Assembly (NCBI GenBank): GCA_022360355.1
Contig: JAKSCY010000197.1
Location: forward strand, 1-5,780
Source: Chlorobiales bacterium
Lineage (GTDB): Bacteria; Bacteroidota; Chlorobiia; Chlorobiales; Chlorobiaceae
Direction of reading: 5' to 3'
Length of the DNA stretch: 5,780 bases
The position numbers and the translations under genes were made by a program. The notes under the pieces are model-generated. The model searched no databases and was not told the DNA's origin. It saw only the letters and a list, made by a program, of their open reading frames with translations. Shown piece after piece: positions 5,470 to 5,780 of this stretch; within the stretch, counting starts at the first letter, position 1, and every line of letters starts with the position of its first letter.

Positions 5470-5780
5470 ATGCGTAAAAAAGTCAGCATATATACCGATG
5501 GAGCTTGCAGCGGTAATCCAGGTAAAGGCGGCTGGGGCGCACTGCTCATGTTCGGCGGCGCTCAAAGGGAGATATCCGGATTCTCCCCCGCTACGACAAA
5601 CAACAGGATGGAGCTTATGGCCGCCATAAAAGCTCTGGAAGCCCTCAAGGAACCTTGCGATGTTGACCTTTACAGTGATTCAAGCTACCTGGTGAACGCA
5701 ATAAACAAAAGCTGGCTGAAACGGTGGACGGCAAACAACTGGAAAACCTCGGCAAAAAAACCGGTTGAAAACATCGACCT
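5470..5780 (+). CDS. rnhA: Ribonuclease HI (partial, 3' end outside the window)
   Basis: RNase HI cuts the RNA strand of RNA-DNA hybrids, removing R-loops and primers. The first 103 residues are present. Catalytic residues D10 ([11 protein letters not shown]), E48 (NNRMELMAA) and D70 (YSDSSY) fall at the same numbers as in E. coli RNase HI. The handle/basic-protrusion region around SWLKRW...NNWKT (81-93) is also present, which places it among bacterial type HI enzymes that have the protrusion. The fourth catalytic Asp and the flexible His lie beyond the window. The start is well fixed: the codon directly before the ATG at 5470 is an in-frame TGA. There is no Shine-Dalgarno sequence. With a terminator ending 35 nt upstream, transcription must come from read-through or from a promoter overlapping the terminator and repeat; none is clear. 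Confidence 0.95.
   Translation, partial: MRKKVSIYTDGACSGNPGKGGWGALLMFGGAQREISGFSPATTNNRMELMAAIKALEALKEPCDVDLYSDSSYLVNAINKSWLKRWTANNWKTSAKKPVENID

Noticed and set aside
1..5780. A novel multi-gene system such as defence, toxin-antitoxin or mobile element
   Set aside because: Every substantial reading frame belongs to a known housekeeping or photosynthesis family, and no transposase, integrase, toxin or other accessory gene was seen.

Overview
The window looks like chromosomal core sequence from a green sulfur bacterium (Chlorobi/Chlorobiota). The strongest clue is a bacteriochlorophyll/chlorophyll synthase of the UbiA family (bchG-like) immediately after trpD. The estimated GC content of about 50% (not computed), the few Shine-Dalgarno sequences and the character of the TrpD and HolB proteins fit this. 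Prosthecochloris or a mid-GC Chlorobium would suit; the genus is inferred, not proven.

Layout, left to right. Positions 1-128 are non-coding as far as can be seen and hold a mosaic of short repeats. holB (clamp-loader delta' subunit, 129-1301, +) follows. It runs tail-to-tail into cutA (1284-1622, -), and the two overlap by 18 bp. cutA lies 56 bp downstream of an M24 Xaa-Pro peptidase gene (1679-2743, -), probably as a two-gene minus-strand unit. A divergent spacer of about 200 bp separates the peptidase from trpD (anthranilate phosphoribosyltransferase, 2950-4005, +). A 62-bp gap then leads to the bchG-like synthase (4068-5060, +). That gap holds a consensus -10 box, and a perfect 12-bp palindrome lies in the -35/-10 spacer. 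rpmB (ribosomal protein L28, 5151-5369, +) ends at a clear rho-independent terminator. A second copy of the short repeat sits directly before rnhA (RNase HI, from 5470, +), which is cut off by the window edge.

The genes do not form one pathway. They cover replication (holB, rnhA), translation (rpmB), tryptophan synthesis (trpD), pigment synthesis (bchG), peptide turnover and metal tolerance (the peptidase and cutA). trpD stands without other trp genes, and bchG probably has its own promoter rather than depending on trpD.

No previously undescribed multi-gene system is visible. The points most worth a second look are the palindrome nested in the bchG promoter and the short repeat that recurs just before two different start codons.
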